Source: Medicago truncatula
Lineage: Eukaryota; Streptophyta; Magnoliopsida; Fabales; Fabaceae
NCBI RefSeq assembly: GCF_003473485.1
Contig: NC_053048.1
Location: 7,439,501 to 7,503,500, forward strand
Direction of reading: 5' to 3'
Length of the DNA: 64,000 bases
In this document: in pieces, positions 46,386 to 59,029 of the stretch
Position numbering within the stretch: the first letter of the stretch is position 1
Layout of the letters: every line of letters starts with the position of its first letter
The notes under the pieces: model-generated
What the model was told of the DNA's origin: nothing
Databases searched by the model: none
Seen by the model: the letters and a program-made list of their open reading frames with translations, nothing else
Program-made: the position numbers and the translations under genes

Positions 46386-48829
46386 CTGACTGACAGGTGC
46401 AAACTTGCAGTTTAGAATGTAGATTCTAAATTTAGGATCGTGTTTTGACGGTTGCCATTTGTCTAATTGCAGAAACTGATTCTGTTTTGCTAATCGTATT
46501 TCCACTTGTGCTATTATGAATCGTAACATTCCCCATTAGATTTCATTTCTTCACGGTCCTTTCTGTTCTTTTGAAGAAACACTAGATTAACATGTCTCTC
46601 TACTACTCTTCCGAAATTCACATTTCTCTTATCGGGTGAAATTCATGTGGATCCCACAATTTTAGAAATGTTCCCCACTTAAAGTGATCAGACCGACATT
46701 AATTTGATCCGATAAGAGAGTTAGTGTTGGAATTTGGAAAGAGAGGTTAGACTAAGTGTTACTAGCATTACTCTCAACATGTTTGCGCATTGGACATGTC
46801 AAATTTGGGTTTTTGACAGGTTCAAACTTACAATTTAGAATGTTGATTTTAAATGGAAATACAAGGTTTCCCTTGTATACAGTTTTATTGAATTTGTGTT
46901 TAGGTGTCAGATTTGAGACTAACCTCTGACATTTACCTAGTGCTAGACTGACTTCTATGGCATTTATCTTAGTCATGTTGAGCTGGTTTTGGAGATGCTA
47001 TACTATCTCTTGCGCTAGTTGATGTGAGTCAAAATGAAAGAACATGTTAACTATGAATTAGTAGGATGAGAAGGCGATTTATGTGTTTGTAGTGAGTCAG
47101 AATGGAAGGACCTTTTAATTAACATTAGAATTCTTTTCTTTAGTTGAGGATGATAAAATCTTGAATATGATTATAAATCAAATATTTATGAATAATTAAT
47201 ATCAGAATTACTGTCTTTCCCTTAGCCAGTGTATCATGAATTATGGTGTGGTGTGATGCCTGATACCTGTACAAGTATGTGATACATTAGGGTCAAAACT
47301 TGTGTAGAATTGAATTTTTATGCATAAGCTGAAAATATAGTATGAAGCAGTGAATAAATATCATGACTAAGACCATTAGTATGTCTTATAAAACGATGTG
47401 GGTAATGTCAATAACTTTGATACATGACAGTGTTTACATTTTTGCAAGAAAAGCTATGAGAGAGTATGGTGAGAAACTGAGGAATTTGAAAATTTCTCAA
47501 GCCCTTTGAGAAAATTTCACAGAAAGGGTTTCATGAGGGACATAGTCTGCTGTTGGAAAGGAATAAGCTACTCCATTCTCTGTTTGAAACCAAAGTTCTG
47601 AATCTAAGAGCTCTTACTCGTATAGTTGAACATTTTTTAACATCTTGAGGCGTAAAGGATTACGGATTAGAGGGATTCATGTTTTATTTCTTTTGTCATC
47701 TGAAGAGTGTTCTATCTTGTAATTTTTTTGAACCAGTGTCTGTTTTGTACTTATTTCTGGAGTTCAACATGTATCCCACATTATCGATAATTGACAAAGT
47801 GTTTAGCTTGTTTATAATGCTTGTTTAAATGTGTTATCTGCTTTCATACACTTTATAAACACGCAACCAAACATAATAAGGATGAAGAGAAAATAATTCA
47901 GCTCCATTTGTGTTCTTCCATGCTTGTACTGTATATGAGAGTAGGCTTGTTTGTAAAATGTTCCTTGTTCTTGCTTTAAGTTTGTTATTGTTGGTTAATG
48001 ATAAAAATCAGTACTCACTTTTCCTTTTTATTAATGAGTGGTAATCTATTTTCACTAATGTTAATTATTACATTATGTATTTTCACTTATGTTAGCCATT
48101 ACATTATATTATGTAATTACTATTATATGTGCTCATCACTACCTAGCAGTACTCAACCTGTATTTTTTGAATTAGAGAAGTTCTTGCGATATAATATCTT
48201 CTAATTTTTGGCCTCCAATTCATGTCTGCAGATAAGATTATTTTATTGATCATTTGATCATTTTTTGAATTTCAGATATTGTGAAAAAATTGATGTATTT
48301 ATGTTATGTTTCAAATTTTTGTTCTCACTACTCATCCTTAATATTATACTTAAGTTCATTAATATCATTTCTTAGATGAAAATGCCGATACATAATCTTC
48401 AATTAGATTTTGTGTACTTCTCTTTCAGAAAAGGAAAGTAGAAACAAATCAAATCAGTTTTAAAATTTTGATAGCTTATTTATGTAGAAGCCTGAACAAT
48501 TTTATTTTTTTTAATTATATTCTGCTTTAATGATTTTGTGACAGGATTCTAGGCAGATGGAAGAAGGAGAGGAAAATGTGGACAATTGGATCAATCCAAT
48601 AATTGTTCCAGTGTGCTTAACCAATCAGCTCAAATCATGCCTTCTTCACGGTTACAAAAGCACAACATGTCAGGACCGCTTTGTGAGATATGTTATGCTT
48701 AATTCCAACATCTTGAAGACCATTTCTATAAAATGTCTTCCTTCTACCGATACAACCGTCAAGTACAGATGGTTAAAGAAACTAGCTTCTTGGAGGAGGT
48801 CATCCACTACCTCGCTTCTCTTTGATTGA
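43523..48829 (+). CDS. F-box/LRR/FBD protein, gene 2 (two-exon model)
   Basis: Exon 1 (43523-44227) is identical to that of gene 1. A 4,317-nt intron leads to the FBD exon 48545-48829, which comes from the older segment A copy and differs in four residues (CFLHGY to CLLHGY, NSNSL to NSNIL, KYGW to KYRW among them). Gene 2 is therefore a hybrid of a young 5' half and an older 3' half. The frame joins in phase 0 to about 329 residues. Domains and caveats are as for gene 1. Confidence 0.76.
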
Positions 48830-51800
48830 TGATTGATACAGTTTGTAGTTGATCTATGCTGGGGCGATTGTTGATTACTCGAGATTTGGTTTGGTGGTTT
48901 GTAGTAGATTCTATGGTATTCTGAAACTTTGGTGTCAAGTTTAAGTAGCTAATCGCATTATGGAACTTCGGTGTCGAGTTTAAGTAGAAAACTGGTTTTC
49001 ATTTCTTCTCTTTTTGGATCAAATGCTTATTTGTTGAATATGTAGTCGTGTTTTTTTATTTTTATCTGTATGCTTATACCACGTGAGATAGGCTTCTTAG
49101 CTAGGTATTAGGGATTTATTATCAATTAGCAACCGTGTGTGAGATTAGATTCTTGCATTCAACCTAATTATGTACTCAGTATCCCAAAAAGAAGGCCACA
49201 AACTGACTGTTCCTATTAACACCAATAATTTGGTGCAGCTAGAATCCCTAACAAGGATCATAAGTCCTCCTATCAGCCTTATGTCCAAAGCAGTCTGCAC
49301 CAGAAAATCCCAGCAGTCTTACTACCTTCTGTTTTCCTTTACATGGGAATAACAACCATACTTTTAGATTCTTTTAAGTACCCAATTATTCTTTTGGCAT
49401 CCATCAGGTGAGACCTTCTTGTTAGTCTGCACCACAAACTCCATGCTTGCCCCAAAAGTAAGCCAATCTATGTAGGTCCATACAAAGCCTCATTCAATTT
49501 GTACACCGTGTATTTCCTTATTTAAAAACTAATCCACTCCTTCAAGTAGTACATAATGTTAAAATAACAAGAAATTAGCCAAGCATATTTCTACCCTTCG
49601 ACTAATTAGGAGGATATCTTGAAAGTTCAATAAGCTTTTCTCACTTAATAAAGAGTTAATGTAAGACAAAACCTTACCTAAACACCTTTAAATGAATGTG
49701 ATTTTAGATACCAAAGTTGTAAAGGAAAAAATTGTAGGAGTATACACTTTTATGCTACAGTCTTCTTTAGGCTGTCGCAGTGTCATGTCATGGCTTTACC
49801 TTCTGCTTGAGTTTGTAATTTCTCAACAAGAGGATCCAAATAGTACAAAATTTTATTTCAAAGGATTCTAAGATGTGAGGAAGACCATGAATCCCAACGT
49901 GTTTTGGAGTTTTCAACATTAATTAATTAGGAAAGAATGTAAGAAGGGCAAGAGTACCATATACCATCAATGGATCAATATAGTGAAAAGAAGAAAACCA
50001 TTTCATACTTTTTATATTTTGGAAAAACATTAGAACCTGTCTCCACGAGAGCGTAACTCATTTTGGATAATACATAATATGTGCAGGGGTTAGAGTTCAA
50101 ACCTCAGACACTCCACTTATTCATCCATAAATAAAATAAATCTCCCTTATCCAACGATCTCCTTTTGTGGGGATCACATTAATTAGCCATAGGTGAGTTG
50201 AGGGATGTGTTTGTGACGGTTAAAACTTATGGGACCAAATTGAATAAAAGAAATAAGTTAAGGGACCGGCAGATCAATTAAGCTTTATTTTAATGTAAAA
50301 AATAAAATAAAAAGGGTGCTACATTTTTTTTTTACCTTGATAAAGATGATGTCATAAACTTTTATTAGAATACTTGCGCTATAGGAAATATGATCAGTAC
50401 TTAAGTCGTGCATTTGAAATTGCAACTTGCAAGTCACTGACTTGTTTAACCAAAAACAACCCAAATTTTAATGAACAAATTAACTGATACAAGGATGCAC
50501 AAAAGGGAGAAAACCGGTGGAAGATAAAGAATCTATGGATAATTAAGTCGTGCTCAGGTGGACTTTGCAACAATTAGTTTTCAGTGCTTAGAGAGTACCT
50601 ACGTAAGTAAAACAGTGACTTTTATCATATGTGATTCGCTTTAACATATTTAAGTTGTCGAAATAAATTTTTATTTTTATTTTCATTGATTCATGTTCTC
50701 TCAATCACAATAATCATAAAATCTCAAAAAACAAAAAATTATTTTATTTTGGAATTATTATGGAATCATTAATATTTATTTTATTTAGTTTATTTAACAA
50801 AAAAAAATTATATAAAATCTCTGGTCCATACTATTTGAGTCATTGAGATTTGTTCATTTTTTCAAAATGTTGATGATTTGAATTTCATATATGGATCATT
50901 TCCAGAGTATATAATTCGAAAAGTGTAAATCACCCCGTATAAAAAGACGGCGTGGACAACCTTTTTGTTGTTCATGTAACATTTGCCAATTTAATAATCC
51001 CTCATCTCCTTACAAGAATCAAACATATACGTAATTAACACATCAAATAACACTTCTCTAGCATACTTTTTTTGAGTAGTCACAAACTCCATGCTTGCCC
51101 CAAAATGTTACCGCACTGTTACGAAACCATTTGTTATCTAATATCTGGCTCTCAAACGTTGACAGAATCATTTATTTAAAAACTAATCCACTCCTTCAAG
51201 TAGGACAACCCCCAAACTTATACTGTCAAAACCTATGAAGTATGGATACAGACACGAACACTGATACAACTAATAATTTGAAAAAATCATGTAATTCAGT
51301 GTAATTACAAGTGTTGGTGTCGTGTCGATCGGACACAACACATGTCCGACATTGACACACGCCTAATCCAAGGAGTGTCTATGGTTCAACTAAATCAAAC
51401 TCAAAGCTCTTCTAATACACAAACCAGCTACCATATGAAGTCTGTCTAATCATGAATCCTAATACAAGCTAAACTTCAACCATTCCAATATAAACTCAAA
51501 TATAATTTGATCATCTTAAGTAAGATCTTTAAAACTTGCCCACAACACACCAAGATTAAAGAAGCACTTTTATTCGACTACTACGTTGATTGCAAAATAT
51601 GCTCTCTTGACAGTAATTCATAAATTTAAGCAACTTTCCAACATTCATATGTTATTTATGTCATTGTACTAACTTCTTCACAGTATCTTAAAATTCATTC
51701 ATTCTTGAATAAAAGCTCACAGTCTAATGTCACTACTGCTCGTTCTTGACAGGTCTACACAATTTCCGCTCCACAGCTCCATAACCTACATTCACCTCTA

Positions 51801-52830
51801 TTCATACGCACTTTGTTTTCTTTATTTACTTGTCCAAACAGTCCTTACATATGTGCTTCTGATCTACACCTCAACTCCTACACACCCCAGTATTATCCTT
51901 TCATGCATGTGGAAACAAAATGCAGACTGGAGTATTCATACAGGAATTGCAGATTTGCACTAGTTTGAATAATGCCTTCTTTCACCTCTGTCTTATATCA
52001 TATCCAAATACCATAATAATTTTGAGATTCAACCTGCTCCGAACCATCAGTTTTACCTTTTTTCACACGCCTCTCAACTTCCGCATCTTGATTTTGGATA
52101 CTTCCATATTACGAAGCCATCACCTGTTGCTCTGCTCCATTGTCTTTCCACCGTTTACCTATCCTGCAAACTGTTTTATCATTTCATTACAATCATTTGA
52201 AAGTGAAGACTCAATTCCAAGCCAATGCAGTTGCTCTATTTATGCATCCGAGTGTACAGACTTACATATTCCATCCTAATTTGTGCATGATATCATCTCT
52301 AACGCTTCTCTCTTATCCTAACACTCAGAAGCTAGCAGTATTCATACTCATGCAAAGTTGGGCATGGTGGATATCTATTTAGTTAGCATTCACCATCTTG
52401 AGGGATGTTCATTTTTTGCCGTAGAAGAAAGAGGAGGAGGATATTGCCGCTTACCTCACTCTATGCCACATCCTAACATAAATTTCCAAAGGGATGGGAT
52501 ACAAAGTTTGAGCCCAGAATTGGGTCCGAACAAAAATTGTCCAATTGCTTGAATTATGATAAAATCCAAATTATCTAACTAATGAATTAGAATCAAATTT
52601 TTGTCGCAATTTTTTTCCATTTGTATTTTCCATGTTTTCATGTAAATAAATCAACAATTATGTTGTAGCACAGTAAGAGTGAGAAAGAGTATTATCTGTT
52701 CTCCAAATAAAATAAACCCTAACGCTAAATATTATAACATGAAATCGTTTACTCGTTAAAATCATGTAGAATAGATACACACAAAGAAGATCAAGTAGCA
52801 CAATCAATAATTAATATTGGGAAAAAGAGA
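48830..52830. other. Intergenic DNA, segment A copy 3
   Basis: Homologous to copies 1 and 2 at 48830-50130 and 51156-52830. The interval 50130-51155 is different: it starts with a repeat end in inverse orientation (50140-50283, reading agttaagggaccggcagatc) and continues with AT-rich DNA. At 51235-51365 lies a patch with gtgtcgtgtcgatcggacac and tgtccgacattgacaca, resembling a dispersed plant repeat. No gene. Confidence 0.55.
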
Positions 52831-54138
52831 TTACAATAAATAATCATCATAAGCATACATAGCAATAGCAGCAGTGTCATTCTTTGATCCATTCAAAATG
52901 AAGTTGGGAACGGAAGCCTCTTGTAATTCTTTGATGATTTGGAGGTCCTTGGATGGATTTGAAGAGTAGATGGTGACGTTGCGCAAGAGAGTTGCATTTT
53001 GGACAACATATTTGGTGAATTGAAGCTCGCTTAGGTTGCCTCCGTAATTAATAAAAGAGAACATTTGTAGATGTAATGAAATGCATTGAGGGACAAACTA
53101 CGGCCAATTATTATTGTGATCATCATAGTCTCCTCCAATATTGTGAATGGTGAGAGTTTGAAGAGAGGGGCAGGCACAGATGAATTTCATTAGGGAAATC
53201 CAATAATATCCGTCATGAAAGATAAGGTCCATGTGAGTTAAATTGAGAAATTGAGTGGTTGAAAAATCTTGTTCTAGTGTTTGTAGCAGCACTTGTGACC
53301 GTAGAAACTGGACATTGTAAAAGAGTTTCAAGGGCAGCAAAAACGCAGAAATAGAAGACTCAGAAACGTCGGCTCGGAGCAATTTAGGGAAGGGTTTCAA
53401 AGCAGCAGCATCATCATGAGCAAGAGTATTGTCGGTAACTTGTAAATCTTTCAAGAGCAGATCCTCAAGAAGCGGAGACATAGAGAGAATCTTGATAAGA
53501 AATTTAAGCTTTAGAAAATGCACTTGGGTCAAGTGAAGGATTTTAAGGGAAGGCAAATTAGTAGAAGATCTATGAACATAGTCTATAGTCAAGGCATTCA
53601 ACTTCAAAACAACGAGAGCTGTGGAATTTAGAACCTTATATGGTACACAAAGGCAAAGGGTGGCGGAAGAAGTTACATCGAGATGTTGAACTTGAAGACA
53701 ACCAAGCCATAAAGGTAACGGATTAAAGAAGGGAGATGCAGAGAGAATAGTAACCGTTTTCATGATAGGATGATGGATTTTCATTTCAAACAAAAACAAG
53801 GCGATGACATGATAATATCTGTCATAAGCGTCGCGGTCATGGATATAGCTAGTGTCATCAATGTTGATTTCCGTCATTCTTGGACGGAGTGATCTCCAGC
53901 GCCTTGAGAGAAGGGATGTGACCATGATTTGTTTTGCAGGCAAAAGAGATAGGATGCGACATAGCAGTTCATCAGGTAAAATACTGATTCTATCTGCATT
54001 TGGCATCCCTAGCCAGACTCGCCTCCATCGCTTTGAGAGAAGGCTTGTGCTCGGGAATTCCTCTGAGGGTAAAAATGACAGGATTTCACATAGCAATTCA
54101 TCGGGTAAACCACTCATCCTATCTTCTTCTGCCATCAT
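52831..54138 (-). pseudogene. Double-F-box / LRR / FBD gene, copy 3, with in-frame stop
   Basis: From ATGATG at 54138 the frame encodes both F-boxes and the LRR region, then meets TAG at 53098-53100 right after NNNWP, in the middle of the W.hP.FVPQC block that opens the FBD domain. Copy 4 reads on there; copy 3 has a net 6-base loss and the resulting stop. Downstream the same frame continues as [40 protein letters not shown] to 52831. The product would be a 346-residue protein without FBD. Whether the truncated protein is made is unknown. The upstream NPNP exon has no ATG in this copy. Confidence 0.82.
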
Positions 54139-54529
54139 AGTTTGATTAATTGATCAAAGAACAAAACAAAAGAAGGAATAAAACTTTGTTTGTTACCTTT
54201 GGGATTGGGATTGGGATTAGGATTGCGATTGCTATGCTGGCTAGGGTTAAAGGAAGGAAGTCGAGGAAGAAGAAGAGGAATGATTGACTTTGTTATGTAT
54301 TTCTGGATTTATTGGCCTTTTACTATTTTATTTCTCTCTTGGGACGGGCCTGTGGCCTATACAATCTTGGAAGATTTCTTTTTAGAAAATTGTTGTTCCC
54401 ACTTGAAACAAGCTAGAAAATACCAATAAATGACCTAAATATCCTTTGGTAGTTAACTTGCGGTTGTTACTGCCGTGCTGCGGAGTTAATTAGTAGTTAA
54501 CTGCCTATGCGATTTCTGCTACAAATCTC
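54139..54529. promoter_or_regulatory. Shared spacer between divergent double-F-box and small genes (unit 3)
   Basis: About 390 bp lie between the F-box start codon (minus) and the leader of the small gene (plus). It contains the untranslated or former NPNP-coding stretch with three gggatt repeats (about 54200-54218) and a gggcctgtggcc motif. It probably works as a bidirectional promoter; inferred from layout only. The unit 4 equivalent is 58623-59029. Confidence 0.4.
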
Positions 54530-55135
54530 AGGCAGAACCATTACTCTCTCATCCATTGTCACTCTCAACTCAAAATTTCTCTCAAAATCTCATCTAAATT
54601 TATTCAACAGAATCACAAGTAAGTAATCATGGTGTTATTAACCCAAATTCTAGTTGTTATAATTGTTTTTCATTTTTTTTTAATTTTAGTTTTAGGTTAA
54701 TTTAAATTTTGTTGTTTTTATTTTAAAAAAAAAAAAACAATCAAATGTTTACAAGTAAGATATTATGATTCATTTTTAGAGTAGATTTAAGTTGATTAAG
54801 TATGTTTGCAAGTTTATGTTGTAGTTTTGAGTTTTAGTGTTTATGTATAATTTGCACTCCAAGTGTTTAATGAAATGTTTGAATGAGTTTTTCATTAATT
54901 GTTTAATTTCTTATGGTGTAGATCTGAAACAACGGACAATTTGTTCAGTGCTCAAGTACGCTTCAACGGTGGAAACCCTTATTTGTCCAAGGTCCGGGTC
55001 AATGTCACGCTAAAGGATCTGAAGGAACAACTGAATGAAATCAATCAAGGCCTCAACCCTGGAGACGCAAGGAGGGTGGAGGACCTTTAGTATGCATGTC
55101 CCGGTTATTTGCAATCAGAAAAGATAATATGCAAG
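54530..55135 (+). pseudogene. Small plant-repeat gene of unknown function, copy 1, start lost
   Basis: A leader exon ends at 54618 (cacaa|gtaagt); the second exon begins after gtgtag at 54921. The coding start seen in the sister copy (ATGGACAATTTG) is ACGGAC here. The frame then reads DNLFSAQVRFNGGNPYLSKV, RVNVTLKDLKEQLNEINQGL, NPGDARRVEDL, followed by TAG where the sister has CAG. It keeps a 23-residue segment that the sister lacks. I do not recognise the family with certainty; similar short proteins are abundant in legume genomes. Both copies are broken. Confidence 0.6.
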
Positions 55136-57338
55136 TGCTTTGATTTTAAATTGTTTTTCTTTTCTTCTCTTTTTTGATCAAATGCTTGTTTGTTGAATAT
55201 GTAGTATGTTTTTTATTCTTAATTGTATGCATCTACCATGTGATAGGCTTCTTAGCTAGGTATGGGGGATTTATTATCAATTAGCAACCGTGTGTGAGAT
55301 GAGATTAAATTCTTGCAATCGACCTAATTATGTACTCAGTCTCCCAAAAAGAGAAGGCCACAACTGACTGTTTCTTTGAACACCAATAATTTGGTGCAGC
55401 TAACAAGGATCATAAGTCATCCTATCAACCTTATGTCCAAAGCAGTCTGCACCAGAAAATTCCAGCAAGCTTACAACCATAAATTTAGATTCATTTTAAG
55501 TACCCTTGTTTCTCTTTTGGCATCCATCAGTTGAGACCTTCTATTGATTTATCCAACTGTAAAACAAATATAAAGTTTGTTTATTGTATAGGTACCTTGT
55601 AGAGCCAACTACTTTCTTGACAATGTTGAAACCACCTTCTCTTTAATTGTCTTTTCAAGGTTCATGTACACATCAAATAAAATTTTGTCAACACTTCTCA
55701 AGCATAATTCTTTTGATGTTACCACGCTATTAGGAAATCATTTGTAATCTAAATATCTGGCTCTCAACTGTAGTTCTCTTTAAATGAATGTGAAATGGTG
55801 TTTTCTCCCAACTAATATGAATGATATGATACAAGCTTAAACTTAGAAGACCACAAAATACATTTGTCTTTTTAATACAACCACATCTCTTAATAAAAAA
55901 AGAGACAACGTTGACAGAATCATTTATTTAAAAACAAATCCACTCCTTCAAGTAGTACATCCCCCAAATCAAACAAGTACTGTCAAAAGTAAATCAAACT
56001 CAAAGCTCTTCTAATCATGAATACTAATACCATTTAAACTTTAACCATTCCAATATAAAATTTAAGCACTTTTATTCAACTACTACGTTCATTGCAAAAT
56101 ATGCTCTCTTGACAGTTATTCATGTCATTGTACTAACTTCTTCACAGTATCTTAAAATTCATTCATTCTTGAATAAAACCTCACATTCTAATGTCACTAC
56201 TGCTCATTCTTGACAGGTCTACACAATTTTTACTCCACAGCTCCATAGCCTCCATTCACCTCTATTCATACGCACTTTGTTTTCTTTATTTACTTGTCCA
56301 AACAGTCCTTACATATGTGCTTCTGATCTACACCTCAACTCCTATACATCCCAGTATTATCCTTTCATGCATGTGGAAACAAAAGGCAGACTAGAGTATT
56401 CATACAGGAATTGCATATTTGCACTAGTTTGATTAATGCCTTCTTTCACCTCTGAAATCCCATAATAATTTTGACATTCAACCAGCTCTGCACCATCAGT
56501 TTTACCTTTTTTGTCACGCCTCTCAACTTCCGCATCTTGATTTCGGATAATCATGTTATTCCTTGCCTTCCATATAATGAAGTCATCCCCCGTTGCTCTG
56601 CTCCATTGTCTTTCCATCGTTTACCAATCCTGCAAACTGTTTTATCATTTCATTACAATCATTTGAAAGTGAAGACTCAATTCCAAGCCAATGCAGTTGC
56701 TCTATTTATGCATCCGAGTGTACAGACTTACATATTCCATCCTAATATCATCTCTAACAACCTAAACTATCCTCTCACTAACTAACTGCCTAATTTCCCT
56801 TCTCTCTAATCCTAAAACTAAGCAGCTAGCAGTATTCATACCTAACTTGTACACAAGTTGGGCATGGTGGATATCTATTTAGTTAGCATTCACCATCTTG
56901 AGGGATGTTCATTTTTTGCCGTAGAAGAAAGAGGAGGAGGATATTGCCGCTTACCTCACTCTATGCCACATCCTAACATAAATTTCCAAAGGGATGGGAT
57001 ACAAAGTTTGAGCCCAGAATTGGGTCCGAACAAAAATTGTCCAATTGCTAGAATTATGATAAAATCCAAATTATCTAACTAATGAATTAGAATCAAATTT
57101 TTGTCGCAATTTTTTTCCATTTGTATTTTCCATGTTTTCATGTAGATAAATCAACAATTATGTTGTAGCACAGTAAGAGTGAGAAAGAGTATTATCTGTT
57201 CTCCAAATAAAATAAACCCTATCGCTAAATATTATAACATGAAATCGTTTACTCCTTAAAATCCTGTAGAATAGATACACACAAAGAAGATCAAGTAGCA
57301 CAATCAAATAATTAATATTGGGAAAAAGAGCAGCAGTG

Positions 57339-58622
57339 TCATTCTTTGATCCATTCAAAATGAAGTTGGTGGGGAATGGAATCCTCGAGTAATTCTTTGA
57401 TGATTTGGAGGTCCTTGGGTGGATTTGAAGAGGTATTTGTGTAGATGGTGACGTTGCGCAAGAGAGTTGCATTTTGGACAACATATTTGGTGAATTGAAG
57501 CTCGCTTAGGTTGCCTCCGTAATTAATAAAAGAGAACATTTGTAGATGTGATGAAATGCATTGGGGGACAAAGTGTGGATGCGGCCAATTATTATTGTGA
57601 TCATCATAGCCTCCTCCAATCTTGCCGCGAATGATGAGAGTTTGAAGAGAGGGGCAGGCACAGATGAATTTCATTACGGAAATCCAATAATATCCGTCAT
57701 GAAAGATAAGGTCCATGTGAGTTAAATTGAGAAATTGAGTGGTTGAAAAATCTTGTTCTAGTGTTTGTAGCAGCACTTGTGACCGTAGAAACTGGACATT
57801 GTAAAAGAGTTTCAAGGGCAGCAAAAAAGCAGAAATAGAAGACTCAGAAACGTCGGCTCTGAGCAATTTAGGGAAGGGTTTCAATGCAGCAGCATCATCA
57901 TGAGCAAGAGTGTTGTCTGTAACTTGTAAATCTTTCAAGAGCAGATCCTCAAGAAGCAGAGACATAGAGAGAATCTTGATGAGAAATTTAAGCTTTAGAA
58001 AATGCACTTGGGTCAAGTGAAGGATTTTAAGGGAAGGCAAATTAGTAGAAGATCTATGAACATAGTCTATAGTCAAGGCATTCAACTTCAAAACAACTAG
58101 AGCTGTGGAAGTTAGAACCTTATATGGTACACAAAGGCAAAGGGTGGCGGAAGAAGTTACATCGAGATGTTGAACTTGAAGATAATCAAGCCATAAAGGT
58201 AAGGGATTAAAGAAGGGAGATGCAGAGAGAATAGTAACCGTTTTCATGATAGTATGATGGATTTTCATTTCAAACAAAAACAAGGCGATGACATGATAAT
58301 ATCTGTCATAAGCGTCGCGGTCATGGATATAGCTAGTGTCATCAATGTTGATTTCCGTCATTCTTGGACGGAGTGATCTCCAGCGCCTTGAGAGAAGGGA
58401 TGTGACCATGATTTGTTTTGCAGGCAAAAGAGATAGGATGCGACATAGCAGTTCATCAGGTAAAATACTGATTCTATCTGCATTTGGCATCCCTAGCCAG
58501 ACTCGCCTCCATCGCTTTGAGAGAAGGCTTGTGCTCGGGATTTCCTCTGAGGGTAAAAATGACAGGATTTCACATAGCAATTCATCGGGTAAACCACTCA
58601 TCCTATCTTCTTCTGCCATCAT
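57339..58622 (-). CDS. Double-F-box / LRR / FBD protein, copy 4
   Basis: An uninterrupted 427-residue frame from ATGATG at 58622. The two F-boxes ([18 protein letters not shown] and [18 protein letters not shown]) are retained, with LRR strands such as [14 protein letters not shown] and [12 protein letters not shown]. The FBD-like block follows ([40 protein letters not shown]), with a slightly shorter tail than copies 1 and 2. The double F-box is thus conserved between old and young paralogs, which argues against a recent accident. The upstream NPNP stretch has no in-frame ATG, so the ATGATG start is the only visible one. Confidence 0.87.
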   Translation of the reverse strand: MMAEEDRMSGLPDELLCEILSFLPSEEIPSTSLLSKRWRRVWLGMPNADRISILPDELLCRILSLLPAKQIMVTSLLSRRWRSLRPRMTEINIDDTSYIHDRDAYDRYYHVIALFLFEMKIHHTIMKTVTILSASPFFNPLPLWLDYLQVQHLDVTSSATLCLCVPYKVLTSTALVVLKLNALTIDYVHRSSTNLPSLKILHLTQVHFLKLKFLIKILSMSLLLEDLLLKDLQVTDNTLAHDDAAALKPFPKLLRADVSESSISAFLLPLKLFYNVQFLRSQVLLQTLEQDFSTTQFLNLTHMDLIFHDGYYWISVMKFICACPSLQTLIIRGKIGGGYDDHNNNWPHPHFVPQCISSHLQMFSFINYGGNLSELQFTKYVVQNATLLRNVTIYTNTSSNPPKDLQIIKELLEDSIPHQLHFEWIKE

Positions 58623-59029
58623 AGTTTGATTAATTGATCAAAGAACAAAACAAAAGAAGGAATAAAACTTTGTTTGTTACCTTTGGGATTGGGATTGGGA
58701 TTAGGATTGCGATTGCTATACTGGCTAGGGTTAAAGGAAGGAAGTCGAGGAAGAAGAAGAGGACTGATTGACTTTATTATGTATTTCTGGATTTATTTAT
58801 TGGCCTTTTACTATTTTATTTCTCTCTTGAGACGGGCCTGCGGCCTATACAATCTTGGAAGATTTCTTTTTAGAAAATTGTTGTTCACACTTGAAACAAG
58901 CTAGAAAATACCAGTAAATGACCTAAATATTCTTTGGTAGTTAACTGACGGTTGTTAATTGCTGCCGCGCTGCGGAGTTCATAGGTAGTTAACTGCCAAT
59001 GCGATTTCTGCTACAAATCTCAGCAGAAC
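58623..59029. promoter_or_regulatory. Shared spacer between divergent genes (unit 4)
   Basis: Counterpart of 54139-54529, with the gggatt repeats, gggcctgcggcc motif and a ctgccgcgctgcgg GC-rich patch (58962-58975) before the small-gene leader. A promoter role is inferred from the divergent layout. Confidence 0.4.

Larger units (their letters stand above)
46386..54500. repeat. Older paralogous segment A (copy 3)
   Basis: This follows segment A through the FBD exon, the flanking intergenic DNA and the minus-strand double-F-box gene, but with scattered substitutions and indels. The part matching 4310-6505 of copy 1 is replaced by unrelated DNA at about 50130-51155. Beyond the F-box gene it departs from copies 1 and 2 near the GC-rich motif and continues into a divergent small gene found only in copies 3 and 4. 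Confidence 0.9.
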
